Assembly (NCBI RefSeq): GCF_014171475.1
Contig: NZ_CP048817.1
Coordinates: 558,001 to 622,000 of the forward strand
Length of the DNA: 64,000 nt
Direction: 5' to 3'
Source: Sphingomonas sp. So64.6b
GTDB taxonomy: Bacteria > Pseudomonadota > Alphaproteobacteria > Sphingomonadales > Sphingomonadaceae
In this document: one piece after another, positions 24,594 through 32,889 of the stretch
How positions within the stretch are numbered: position 1 is the first letter of the stretch
Layout of the letters: each line of letters opens with the position of its first letter
Position numbers and translations under genes: made by a program
Notes under the pieces: model-generated
Seen by the model: only the letters and a program-made list of their open reading frames with translations
What the model was told of the DNA's origin: nothing
Databases searched by the model: none

Positions 24594-25555
24594 AGCTGAA
24601 GCTCGCGCTGCTGACCCTGCTCGTGGCCCTCGCGTTCGGCCTTTCGCTGATCGCAGGCAAGGCATGGGTGCCCTTGTCCGCCTGGTTCTCCGTCGATCCA
24701 CGCTGGGCGATCATCATCGAACTGCGTTTGCCGCGCGCGGTGCTTGGTCTGGCGATCGGCGCGGTACTCGGTCTGTCGGGCGCGGTACTGCAAGGCTATC
24801 TGCGCAATCCGCTCGCCGATCCCGCTGTCGTCGGTGTCTCGTCGAGCGCAGCCCTCGGCGCGGTGTCGGCGATCGTGTTTGGCGTCGCCGCCAGCCCGCT
24901 GATCGTCTTTGCATGCGCGATGGCGGGCGCGAGCGGGTCGATGATGCTGCTCGCCGCATTGACCTGGCGTCAGGCGAGCGCGGTGCACTTCATTCTGGCG
25001 GGTACGGTGCTGGCCAGCCTTGCGGGCGCGCTGACCGCCTTTCTCATCTCGGTCGCGCCAAACCCTTATGCGGTGGCCGAAGTAATCGAGTGGCTGATGG
25101 GCGCGCTCACCGACCGCAGCCTCGACGACGTCACGCTCGCGGTGCCGTTCATGGCGGCGGGCGCGGTGTTGTTGCTGCTCACCGGCCGCTCGCTCGACGC
25201 GCTGACCTTGGGCGAAGTCGCCGCCCGGTCGCTTGGCGTACGGCTTGGCCGGCTGCAGGCGCTGGTCGTGCTTGGCACCGGCCTGACGATCGGCGCGAGT
25301 GTCGCGGTGACGGGCGTGGTTGGCTTTGTCGGGCTGGTCGTGCCGCATCTGCTGCGTCCGTGGTTCGGGCACAAGCCAAGCGCTTTGCTGTTGCCCAGCG
25401 CGCTCGGCGGCGCGGCTTTGGTGCTGATCGCCGACAGCCTGTGCCGCCTGATTCCCGGCGCGGGCGAACTTCGCCTTGGCGTCGCGATGGCGCTGATAGG
25501 CGGGCCGTTCTTCTTCCTGCTGCTGCTCAAGGGGCGGAGGCTGTCATGGAGCTGA
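24590..25555 (+). CDS. btuC: Cobalamin ABC transporter permease BtuC
   Basis: A 321-aa FecCD/BtuC-family permease with about ten membrane helices. Family motifs are LRLPRAVLGLAIGAVLGLSG, LQGYLRNPLADPAVVGVSSS and GVVGFVGLVVPHLLRPW (ATPase coupling region). I chose the ATG at 24590 (MKLKLALL), which overlaps the btuF stop; longer in-frame starts are inside btuF. It ends 10 bp inside btuD. Confidence 0.95.
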   Translation: MKLKLALLTLLVALAFGLSLIAGKAWVPLSAWFSVDPRWAIIIELRLPRAVLGLAIGAVLGLSGAVLQGYLRNPLADPAVVGVSSSAALGAVSAIVFGVAASPLIVFACAMAGASGSMMLLAALTWRQASAVHFILAGTVLASLAGALTAFLISVAPNPYAVAEVIEWLMGALTDRSLDDVTLAVPFMAAGAVLLLLTGRSLDALTLGEVAARSLGVRLGRLQALVVLGTGLTIGASVAVTGVVGFVGLVVPHLLRPWFGHKPSALLLPSALGGAALVLIADSLCRLIPGAGELRLGVAMALIGGPFFFLLLLKGRRLSWS

Positions 25556-26316
25556 GCTTCGACGCGCTCGGTGTAACGCTGGCGCGGCGGCCGGTCCTGA
25601 GCGGCATTAGCGCGACGCTGAAGCCGGGTCGCATTACCGCGATCCTCGGCCCGAATGGCGCGGGTAAGAGCAGCCTGGTCAAGGCCGCCGCCGCGCTGAT
25701 CGCACCAGCCAGCGGTACCGTCCGCCTCGACGGCCGCGATGTCGCCGCGCTCGATCCGCGCGAACGTGCGCGGTTGATCGGATATCTACCGCAGGACGCC
25801 GCAGTGCACTGGAATGTCCCCGCTGCCGATGTCGTCGCGCTTGGCCGATTGCCGCACCGCGCGCCTTATGTCGCGCCGTCGGCGGCGGATCTCGATGCGA
25901 TCATGTGCGCGATGGCGGCGACCGGGACGATCGACTTCGCCAACCGTCCGATCCACGAATTGTCCGGCGGGGAACGCGCCCGCGTATTGCTTGCCCGTGT
26001 GCTTGCCGGCGAACCGGGCTGGCTGCTCGCCGACGAGCCGCTGGCAAGCCTCGATCCCGCGCATCAGATCGACATTCTCGACCGCTTGCGTGACGTCGCC
26101 TCGACCGGGGCAGGGGTTGCGATCGTGCTTCACGATCTTGGCCTGGCGGCGCGCGCGGCTGACCATGTGTTGCTGCTCAAGGACGGGCGGATGGCCGGCT
26201 TCGGCCCCGTCGCCGAGGCGCTGACGCCGGAGGCGATCCGCTTGGTGTTCGGCGTCGAGGCGCGCTGGGTGGATACGCCCGACGGTCCGCCGCTGTTGGT
26301 GACGGTCGGTCGCTAG
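25546..26316 (+). CDS. btuD: Cobalamin ABC transporter ATP-binding protein BtuD
   Basis: A 256-aa ABC ATPase of the FepC/BtuD type. Walker A is GPNGAGKSS (about residues 32-40), the Q-loop is IGYLPQDA, the signature is ELSGGERARVLLAR, Walker B is WLLADEPLASLD, and the switch His is in IVLHDLG. It energises B12 import through BtuC. It overlaps btuC by 10 bp and is the last gene of the operon; a palindromic repeat follows. Confidence 0.95.
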   Translation: MELSFDALGVTLARRPVLSGISATLKPGRITAILGPNGAGKSSLVKAAAALIAPASGTVRLDGRDVAALDPRERARLIGYLPQDAAVHWNVPAADVVALGRLPHRAPYVAPSAADLDAIMCAMAATGTIDFANRPIHELSGGERARVLLARVLAGEPGWLLADEPLASLDPAHQIDILDRLRDVASTGAGVAIVLHDLGLAARAADHVLLLKDGRMAGFGPVAEALTPEAIRLVFGVEARWVDTPDGPPLLVTVGR

Positions 26317-26349
26317 AGCCTCCTTCGTTACGGCGAACAGACCCACCGC

Positions 26350-26432
26350 CGTTCGTGCTGAACCTGTCGAAGCGCTCTTGCCGCACGGATTGCGCTGGTG
26401 GCGCTTGCCCTTCGACAAGCTCAGGGCGAACG
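26350..26432. repeat. Palindromic intergenic repeat, family A, copy 2
   Basis: Arms at 26350-26372 and 26410-26432 have the same sequence family as 12141-12227; the right arms are identical across CTTCGACAAGCTCAGGGCGA and beyond. The right edge again reads GAACGGAGG. It lies between btuD and the DUF1287 gene. Confidence 0.9.
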
Positions 26433-26482
26433 GAGGTTGGTTTCACCCTTGCCGTGTTCGACATCGCTTCTATCCTCCCGAT

Positions 26483-27091
26483 ATGACCACCCATCTCCAC
26501 CGCCGCGCCTTTCTGCTCGGGCTGGGCGCTATCGCCGCGACGCCGCTGCACGCGCAGCGCGGCGGCCGCACCGCGGCCATGCTGATCGCGGCGGCGCGCC
26601 GGCAGGTCGGCGTCACGCTGCATTACGACCCGGCCTATACGTCGCTCGCCTTTCCCAATGGCGACGTGGCGCGCAGCAAGGGCGTGTGTACCGACGTGCT
26701 GATCCGTGCCTATCGCGATGCGTTTGGCATCGACCTGCAGACGCTGGTCAACGCCGATATGCGGGCGGCCTTTTCGGCCTATCCAACGCGATGGGCGCTG
26801 CGCCGGCCGGACCGCAATATCGACCATCGCCGCGTCCCCAATCTCCAGACGCTGATGACCCGCAAGGGTGCGCGGCTGCCGCTCCCCACATCGCCCCAGG
26901 GTTGGCGGCCGGGGGATATCTTCACCAGCCTGATCGACGATCGACTGCCGCATACCGGCATCGTCTCGGACCGGCGTGGGCGCAGCGGCAACTGGGCGGT
27001 GATCCATAATATCGGCGCGGGCGCACGCGAGGAGGATGCGTTGTTCGCCTACAAGCTGACCGGTCATTATCGCTTCATGCTCGATGGCTGA
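26483..27091 (+). CDS. DUF1287 domain-containing exported protein
   Basis: A 202-aa protein whose N-terminus HRRAFLLGLGAIAATPLHAQ is a signal peptide with a twin-arginine look. The rest matches DUF1287: YDPAYTSLAFPNGDV, SKGVCTDVLIRAYRDAFGIDLQ (Cys-Thr-Asp suggests a papain-like NlpC/P60-type fold), and RPGDIFTSLI with HTGIVSD (the second catalytic-type His). The catalytic role is inferred from fold. I chose the ATG at 26483; earlier in-frame starts lie in the repeat region. Confidence 0.85.
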   Translation: MTTHLHRRAFLLGLGAIAATPLHAQRGGRTAAMLIAAARRQVGVTLHYDPAYTSLAFPNGDVARSKGVCTDVLIRAYRDAFGIDLQTLVNADMRAAFSAYPTRWALRRPDRNIDHRRVPNLQTLMTRKGARLPLPTSPQGWRPGDIFTSLIDDRLPHTGIVSDRRGRSGNWAVIHNIGAGAREEDALFAYKLTGHYRFMLDG

Positions 27092-27099
27092 TCACGCAG

Positions 27100-27966
27100 T
27101 CAGCTGATCCCCGCTGCGAAGCCGCGCAACCATTCGATCACCGCCTGGATACGCGGGGTCGCATGCGTGTCCTCATGCGTCACCAGCCAGAAGCTGCGGC
27201 CCAGCGTTACCGATGGCAGGACCGGCACCAGCGTGCGGTCGCGCGTGGCGATGAAATTGGGCAGAATGCCGATCCCCGCGCCGGAGCGGATCATCGCATG
27301 CTGCACGTTGATGCTCGTGCTGCGCGCCCGTGCGACCAGTCCGTCATGAATCTCGGACAGATAGTCCAGTTCGACCGCATGGATATGCTCGGGCACATAA
27401 CTGATCAGCGTATGGCCAGCGAGCTCGGCCGCGCTTGCCGGCATCCCGTGCGCGCTAAGATAACCCTGGGTCGCATAGAGCTTGAGCTGATAATCGGCGA
27501 GCCTGGTTGCGCGCAATTGCCGGTTGCGCGGCCGCGCCAGCATCACCGCGACATCCGCTTCGCGTTTAGACGGATTGAGGAAACCCGATGCGGTGATCAG
27601 GTCGAGCCGGATATTGGGATGCCCGGCGCGGAACGCCGCCACGCCCGGCGCCACGACATGCGTCGCCAGCCCCTCTGCCAAGCTGAGGCGCACATGCCCG
27701 GCCAGCGCGCCGCTCGGGTCGCCCTCGCTCGCCGCGATCACTGCTGCCTCGATCGTCTCGGCATGGGCGAGCATCGCCTGACCCGCCTCGCTCAACCGCC
27801 GGTCGCCGCCCAATGTCTCGAACAGTGGCGCGCCGGTCTCCGCACCGAGCCGCGCGAGCCGCCGCGACACCGTCGTCACGTCGATCCCGAGCAGCCGTGC
27901 GGCGGGCGCAATCCGCCCGGCCCGCGCCACTGCGAGAAAAATTCTCAGATCATCCCAGTTCCGCAA
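27100..27966 (-). CDS. LysR-family transcriptional regulator
   Basis: A LysR-type regulator, 288 aa from a TTG at 27966 that gives the usual N-terminus (M)RNWDDLRIFLAVARAG. The HTH continues with IAPAARLLGIDVTTVSRRLARLG. A GTG at 28005 would lengthen it by 13 residues, but a TATAAT element at 28018-28023 leaves almost no leader for it. The effector domain is complete (GHVRLSLAEG..., GIGILPNFIA). It is divergent from the acylating aldehyde dehydrogenase gene, its likely target. Confidence 0.87.
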   Translation of the reverse strand: MRNWDDLRIFLAVARAGRIAPAARLLGIDVTTVSRRLARLGAETGAPLFETLGGDRRLSEAGQAMLAHAETIEAAVIAASEGDPSGALAGHVRLSLAEGLATHVVAPGVAAFRAGHPNIRLDLITASGFLNPSKREADVAVMLARPRNRQLRATRLADYQLKLYATQGYLSAHGMPASAAELAGHTLISYVPEHIHAVELDYLSEIHDGLVARARSTSINVQHAMIRSGAGIGILPNFIATRDRTLVPVLPSVTLGRSFWLVTHEDTHATPRIQAVIEWLRGFAAGIS

Positions 27967-28017
27967 CCGGCCCCCGCAAAAAGCCCGCCTAATGCAAAAA
28001 TGCACATAGCAGCGGCG

Positions 28018-28046
28018 ATTATAGGCACTTGAAGGCAGAAATGCCT
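28018..28046 (-). promoter_or_regulatory. Minus-strand -10 element and dyad at the LysR promoter
   Basis: On the minus strand TATAAT lies at 28023-28018, and AGGCA-gaaa-TGCCT (28033-28046) covers where the -35 box should be. A dyad over the -35 suggests autoregulation and divergent control. No clear -35 hexamer is visible. Confidence 0.35.
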
Positions 28047-28209
28047 AGTGAGATAAGCCGCGCAACTAAAAAGCCGAGAGGATCGACCCCGACTGCCGGA
28101 CACGCAAGGTATTACAGCCCGGCTCGCGACACATCCTCCAGTCTCTCACTCGCCCTCCGGCCGCGATGTCGCAGCCGACGGGCCACGCGACGCGCCAAAG
28201 GAACACGAT

Positions 28210-29640
28210 ATGGGCCAGGAAAACGTCAAGTTCGTCACCGAGCAGGAAACCGCCGACACCGCTGAAGTGGCGGCGCTGGTCGCCCGCTCGCGCGCTGCCC
28301 AGGCCCAGATCGAGAATTACACACAAGAACAGGTCGATGCGCTGATCCGCGCAATGGTGTGGTCGGTCGCGCGCGAGGATCGCGCCAAGGAGATCGCCCA
28401 GTTCACCGTCGATGAGACCCAGCTGGGCAATTACGACGGCAAGTTCCTCAAGATTTTCCGCAAGACCCGCGCGACGCTGATGGACATCATCGACGACAAG
28501 TCGGTTGGCGTGATCGAGGAGGACCCGATCCGCAACATCGTGAAGATCGCCAAGCCGGTCGGGGTGATCGGCGCGCTGTCGCCCTCGACCAATCCCGAGG
28601 CGACTCCGGTGATCAAGGCGATTAGCTCGGTCAAGGGGCGCAACTCGATCATCATCGCGCCGCATCCACGCGCGAAACTGACCAACAAGCTGATCTGCGA
28701 TTATATGCGCGAAGCAATCGTCGCGATGGGCGCGCCGGCGGATCTCGTGATCAGCATCGATACGCCGTCGGTCAACAAGACCAACGAGCTGATGAAGCAG
28801 TGCGACCGCATCCTCGCCACCGGCGGCGGTGCAATGGTCACCGCGGCTTATTCCAGCGGCACGCCGGCGCTCGGCGTCGGTGTCGGCAATGCGGTGATCA
28901 CGGTCGACGACACCGCCGATCTCGACGATGCGGCGGAAAAAATCCGCATCTCCAAGACGCTCGATCTTGCCGCGTCCTGCTCATCGGACAACAGCGTCAT
29001 CCTGCTCGACGCGATCTATGACGAGATGCTCGCCAAGCTGCAGGGCAAGGGCGGTTTCATCCTCGATGCCGAGGCGAAGCAGAAGTTCCAGGACGTGTTG
29101 TGGGTCGACGGCCACATCAACGCCAAGGTCGTCGCACAGACGCCGAAGTTCATCGCTGATTTCGCCGGCTTCGAAATCCCCGAAGGCACGCAATTCTTCA
29201 TCATCCCGGAAACCGGTTATGGTCCCGACCATCCCTTTTCGGGTGAGAAGATGACGGTGGCGATGGCGCTTTACCGCGCGAAGGATATCGACGACGCGAT
29301 CCGCCTGACCAACGCGATCCAGTCCTATCAGGGGCAGGGGCATAGCTGCGGCATCTATTCGCGTTCGGACGCGAACATCATGAAGCTCGCCAATGCGACG
29401 CGCACCAGCCGCGTGATGGTCAATCAGCCACAATCCGCCTCGAACAGCGGCAATCTATGGAACGGCATGCGCCAGACCTTCTCGCTCGGCTGCGGCTCCT
29501 GGGGTGGCAACGGCACCAACAACAACATCACCTGGCGCGACCTGATCAACGAGACCTGGGTGTCGAAGCCGCTCGCCACGCCCAAGGTACTGGTGTCGGA
29601 CGAGGAACTGTTCGGCGATGTGATGGCCAAGCTGGCCTGA
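28210..29640 (+). CDS. CoA-acylating aldehyde dehydrogenase, SauS-like
   Basis: A 476-aa acylating aldehyde dehydrogenase that would convert an aldehyde plus CoA and NAD(P) to an acyl-CoA. It resembles the N-terminal half of AdhE and sulfoacetaldehyde dehydrogenase SauS. Features are KPVGVIGALSPSTNPEATP, PHPRAKLTNKL, RILATGGGAMVTAAYSSGTP and catalytic Cys257 in LAASCSSDNS. The late segment GSWGGNGTNNNITWRDLIN is typical of this subfamily. No sulfonate transport or sulfoacetyl-CoA genes are adjacent, so the substrate is uncertain. It is probably regulated by the divergent LysR gene. Confidence 0.85.
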   Translation: MGQENVKFVTEQETADTAEVAALVARSRAAQAQIENYTQEQVDALIRAMVWSVAREDRAKEIAQFTVDETQLGNYDGKFLKIFRKTRATLMDIIDDKSVGVIEEDPIRNIVKIAKPVGVIGALSPSTNPEATPVIKAISSVKGRNSIIIAPHPRAKLTNKLICDYMREAIVAMGAPADLVISIDTPSVNKTNELMKQCDRILATGGGAMVTAAYSSGTPALGVGVGNAVITVDDTADLDDAAEKIRISKTLDLAASCSSDNSVILLDAIYDEMLAKLQGKGGFILDAEAKQKFQDVLWVDGHINAKVVAQTPKFIADFAGFEIPEGTQFFIIPETGYGPDHPFSGEKMTVAMALYRAKDIDDAIRLTNAIQSYQGQGHSCGIYSRSDANIMKLANATRTSRVMVNQPQSASNSGNLWNGMRQTFSLGCGSWGGNGTNNNITWRDLINETWVSKPLATPKVLVSDEELFGDVMAKLA

Positions 29641-29719
29641 TCCGGCTTGTGGGGGCAGCGGCGATCTGGATTATCGTGCCGGCATATGCGGTCACGATGA
29701 CTCGTCGCTTGCTCACCCG

Positions 29720-30517
29720 TTACGCGGTTACCAGCTCGGGCGAAGCCTTCACGTGTGCCGCGACGGCCTCGAACTTCTCATGATAACGCGGATGTTCGGT
29801 GCCCATCATCCGGTCCCACCAGGTGAAATAGAGTCCGAAATTATACCGACCCTCGCTGTGATGCAGGTCGTGATGCGTGGTGGTGGTCAGCCATCCGGTC
29901 CAGCGGCTTTTGGTGAAGCCGCTCCACGCCAGCTCATGTCCGGAATGGCCGATCGCGTTGCGTGCGATCTGATGGCCGAGAAAGATGAACACGGCGAGCG
30001 GCTGGATCGGCGCGACCTGCGACATGCCGATCAGCAGCACCGGCACATAAAGCGCCTCGGTCACCGATTCGATCGGTGCGAAGGCATAGGATGCCCAACT
30101 GGTCGGGGTGCGCGACACGTGATGCGCGGCATGGGCGCGGCGGAACATCGCACGCAAATGCAGCCCGCGGTGCATCCAGTAGAAATAGGCGTCGTGGGCA
30201 ATGACCATGACGATCAATTGCGCAGCGAGGATCGCCAGATCGGGCGTATGACCGATCCGGACGATGCCCGCGCCGATCGCCGCGAAGGTGATCAAATTCA
30301 CCACGCCGAAGATCGCGATGGTCTGCACCGACAGACGCAATTCGCGTCGGCGGTCGGCCATGGTCGCGGTGCGTTGCTGGATGCGCCGCGACGCCGTCCA
30401 GCGCCGCAACAGCCAATAAGTCAGCGCGACGCCCGCCGCCCCGAACAGATAGCGGATCATCTCGACCTGGAAGCTGTGCGCCCAGTGGAGGGCAATGGTC
30501 TTCAGCGTCTCGATCAT
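29720..30517 (-). CDS. Sterol desaturase / fatty acid hydroxylase family protein
   Basis: A 265-aa integral membrane di-iron oxygenase. Histidine clusters HDAYFYWMHRGLH, RAHAAHH and THHDLHH match the family, which hydroxylates or desaturates lipids and some carotenoids. Several hydrophobic helices flank the clusters. I chose the ATG at 30517, with GGAG 7 bases upstream; a GTG one codon earlier is also possible. No carotenoid or hopanoid genes are nearby, so the substrate is unknown. It may be linked to the membrane AraC gene upstream. Confidence 0.9.
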   Translation of the reverse strand: MIETLKTIALHWAHSFQVEMIRYLFGAAGVALTYWLLRRWTASRRIQQRTATMADRRRELRLSVQTIAIFGVVNLITFAAIGAGIVRIGHTPDLAILAAQLIVMVIAHDAYFYWMHRGLHLRAMFRRAHAAHHVSRTPTSWASYAFAPIESVTEALYVPVLLIGMSQVAPIQPLAVFIFLGHQIARNAIGHSGHELAWSGFTKSRWTGWLTTTTHHDLHHSEGRYNFGLYFTWWDRMMGTEHPRYHEKFEAVAAHVKASPELVTA

Positions 30518-30627
30518 CACGCGGCTCCGTCGGGGCAGGTCTTCCCGACCGGCGCTACGCTAACGATCGATGGGTGGCTGCGCGCGGCTGAAAAACTCCG
30601 ATCGATTCCGCAATCGATCGGCTTTTT

Positions 30628-31713
30628 TCAATTGGCGACGATCGCGGCACGACGGAATTCGCTCGGTGTCACGCCGGTCTCCTCGCGAAACGCGCGATTG
30701 AACGGCGCAAGCGAGCCATACCCGAGATCCATTGCCATGGTCAGGATCGGCAGATCGACCCGGGCCGGATCGGCCAGCCACAGCTTCGCTTCGGCGATGC
30801 GGTGATGGTTCAGGAACGCCGAGAAATTGCGATAGCCAAGCCGCTGGTTGATCAGCCCACGCAGTCGGTGTTCGGGTACACCGAGCCGTTCGGCGAGCGA
30901 ACCGATCGACAGTCCCGGTTCGCGATGGATCGCCCCGGCGATCACCACGTCGAGCTTCTGCCGCAGCACATGTTCGGCGGGACTGAGGCTCGGAACAGGA
31001 ATCGGTGCTGGCCGGGCCGGATCGAACAGCAATTCGGGATCGCTCTGCAGCAGGGCGACGCCCATTGCGGTGGTCGCGGCGAGGATCGCAAAGGCCTGAC
31101 CGATCGCGACGCCCGCCCCCGTGCGCTGAAATCCGAACAGCATTTCCAGCACGATCACCATAAACGACAACGCACCGACCACGACCACGAAGCCGACGCG
31201 CAGCCGCCGGCGTTTCTCGATCAGATCGTCGCCGCGTTCGCGCATCGCGATCAGGATCGCATGACCGATCAGCACCAGCGATACGCCGCGCTGAAGCAAG
31301 GCGATCCAGAAACGTGCTTCGGGCATCCACAGCGCCGCGAAGAAGAAGCCGATCCAGCAGCCGATCAGCACAATGAAGCCAATCGCCGCCGCACGCCGGT
31401 CGATCGCGCGTTCGAACAGCAGATGCGCGAAGATCCACAACAGCAATGGCACGCTTTGCGCGGCCAACTGGACCAGTGCCCAGAATGGTCCGCTGATCGG
31501 CCGGAACAGCAGCGTAGCAAGCGTCAGATAGCAGGCGACGCCGGTCAGCAGCAGCGCTGTCGCCAGCCGCACGGGTCGCGGTGCGCGACCCCGGCCGATC
31601 ACGATCGCAATCAGCAGCAATTGGCCGATCGCCAGCAGCCGCATTGCCGTATCGAGGAGGATCAGCTTGGTCATCACGCCGATGATATGACTTGCCGTCA
31701 CCGCGCCGTCCAT
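30628..31713 (-). CDS. AraC-family regulator with membrane N-terminal domain
   Basis: A 361-aa protein. About seven hydrophobic helices fill residues 15-225; a cytoplasmic AraC-type HTH pair fills the last 100 residues (LSIGSLAERLGVPEHRLRGLIN and LTMAMDLGYGSLAPFNRAFREETGVTPSEFRR). Such membrane-bound AraC proteins are common in sphingomonads and probably sense envelope or lipid signals. The start could also be the Met at 31674 (MTKLILL). The signal and targets are unknown; the desaturase-family gene downstream on the same strand is a candidate. Confidence 0.87.
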   Translation of the reverse strand: MDGAVTASHIIGVMTKLILLDTAMRLLAIGQLLLIAIVIGRGRAPRPVRLATALLLTGVACYLTLATLLFRPISGPFWALVQLAAQSVPLLLWIFAHLLFERAIDRRAAAIGFIVLIGCWIGFFFAALWMPEARFWIALLQRGVSLVLIGHAILIAMRERGDDLIEKRRRLRVGFVVVVGALSFMVIVLEMLFGFQRTGAGVAIGQAFAILAATTAMGVALLQSDPELLFDPARPAPIPVPSLSPAEHVLRQKLDVVIAGAIHREPGLSIGSLAERLGVPEHRLRGLINQRLGYRNFSAFLNHHRIAEAKLWLADPARVDLPILTMAMDLGYGSLAPFNRAFREETGVTPSEFRRAAIVAN

Positions 31714-31808
31714 GGTGTCGGAGGGAGAGGTTTCGGACCGGATGCGTTAACAGCGGATGCGATCGGGCAAATTCCGATCCCTCGACACCTGGAGGCGCTG
31801 TTTTCGTC

Positions 31809-32345
31809 ATGACCAAGAAACTGATCATCCCCGCCGTGCTGGCCTGCATGCTCGCGGCTTGCGAAAAACCGACCACCTCGTCCAACGTCACGATCGATAT
31901 CTCGGAGAGCGAAGTCGCCAATGATAGCGCCGCCGGCACCGCTGCTGGCCAGACGACGAACGACAGCATGGCGACCACCGACAATGCGACCAATGTCCCG
32001 ATGCCCACGCCGACATCCACCGCGAAAACCGCCAATGCCTTTCCTGCCGCGTACCAGGGTCGCTGGGGAATGAACGCCAATGACTGCGATCCGAAGCGCG
32101 ACGATAACAAGGGTTTGCTGACGGTGTCCGCCGAAACGCTCAAATTCTACGAATCGCGCGCGAGGATCGCGTCGCTCAAGGCGATCTCACCGACGCGGCT
32201 CATCGCGGATCTCTCCTTCAGTGGCGAAGGCCAGACCTGGAACAGCAAGACCGCGTTCGAACTGACCGATGGCGGCAAGACGCTGCTCCGTACCGAAGAA
32301 GAGCCGGCCTCGTCGTATCGCTATGCGAAATGTCCGGCGGTATGA
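31809..32345 (+). CDS. Lipoprotein, hypothetical (tandem paralogue 1)
   Basis: A 178-aa protein with the lipobox LAAC (Cys19). A Ser/Thr/Ala/Asn-rich linker (about residues 25-75) is followed by a small domain: YQGRWGMNANDCDPKRDDNKGLLTV, LKFYESRARIASL, then a Cys near the C-terminus. The domain recurs in the next gene. I do not recognise a named family. I chose the ATG at 31809. Its last bases overlap the next start. Confidence 0.75.
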   Translation: MTKKLIIPAVLACMLAACEKPTTSSNVTIDISESEVANDSAAGTAAGQTTNDSMATTDNATNVPMPTPTSTAKTANAFPAAYQGRWGMNANDCDPKRDDNKGLLTVSAETLKFYESRARIASLKAISPTRLIADLSFSGEGQTWNSKTAFELTDGGKTLLRTEEEPASSYRYAKCPAV

Positions 32346-32827
32346 TGCGCGCACGCGGCATCGTTATCGCCCTGGCGCTCGCCGGTTGTTCGTCCGATGC
32401 ATCGGAAGACGCGAAGGAAAAAGCGGCGGCCGCCAATATCGAGGCGGTGGTCGCGCAAAACGAAGCGCAAGCCGCGGCGATCGGTCTACCCCGAGGCGGC
32501 ACGCCGAGCCCGGCCAAGGCGGCGAAGACGCTGCCCCCGGCGTTCCTCGGTCGCTGGGGAATCACTCCGGCCGATTGCGATTTCAGCCGCAGCGATACCA
32601 AAGGATTGGTGACGGTCTTTGCCGACAAATTGAGCTTCTACGAATCGACCGCGAAGGTCGCATCGCTGACCCCGGTGTCGCAGTATAAAGTCGTCGCCGA
32701 TCTCGATTATACGGGTGAGGGTCAGGCTTGGCGGAAGCGCACCACGCTTGAACTCGTCACGGCGGGCACAGCATTGCTGCGGACTGAACAATCGCCCGCT
32801 GCAACCTTCCGTTATGAGCGCTGCTAG
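32342..32827 (+). CDS. Lipoprotein, hypothetical (tandem paralogue 2)
   Basis: A 161-aa protein with the lipobox LAGC. After an Ala/Glu-rich linker comes the same domain as the preceding gene: LGRWGITPADCDFSRSDTKG, LSFYESTAKVASLTPVS and a terminal YERC. Shared positions (GRWG, DC, KGL, FYES, ASL, two Cys) make duplication clear. It starts in ATGATG at 32342, overlapping the previous stop. The function is unknown; both are probably anchored in the cell envelope. Confidence 0.75.
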   Translation: MMRARGIVIALALAGCSSDASEDAKEKAAAANIEAVVAQNEAQAAAIGLPRGGTPSPAKAAKTLPPAFLGRWGITPADCDFSRSDTKGLVTVFADKLSFYESTAKVASLTPVSQYKVVADLDYTGEGQAWRKRTTLELVTAGTALLRTEQSPAATFRYERC

Positions 32828-32889
32828 GGCAATCGCATGGATATGAAGATGCCCGCGGGGCGAGCCGGATACGAGAGACAGTGGAAACC

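Noticed and set aside
24484..26316. 610-codon frame that would fuse an N-terminal part to BtuD
   Set aside because: The first 350 codons are the wrong frame of btuC (Arg-rich). The true BtuD starts at the ATG at 25546.
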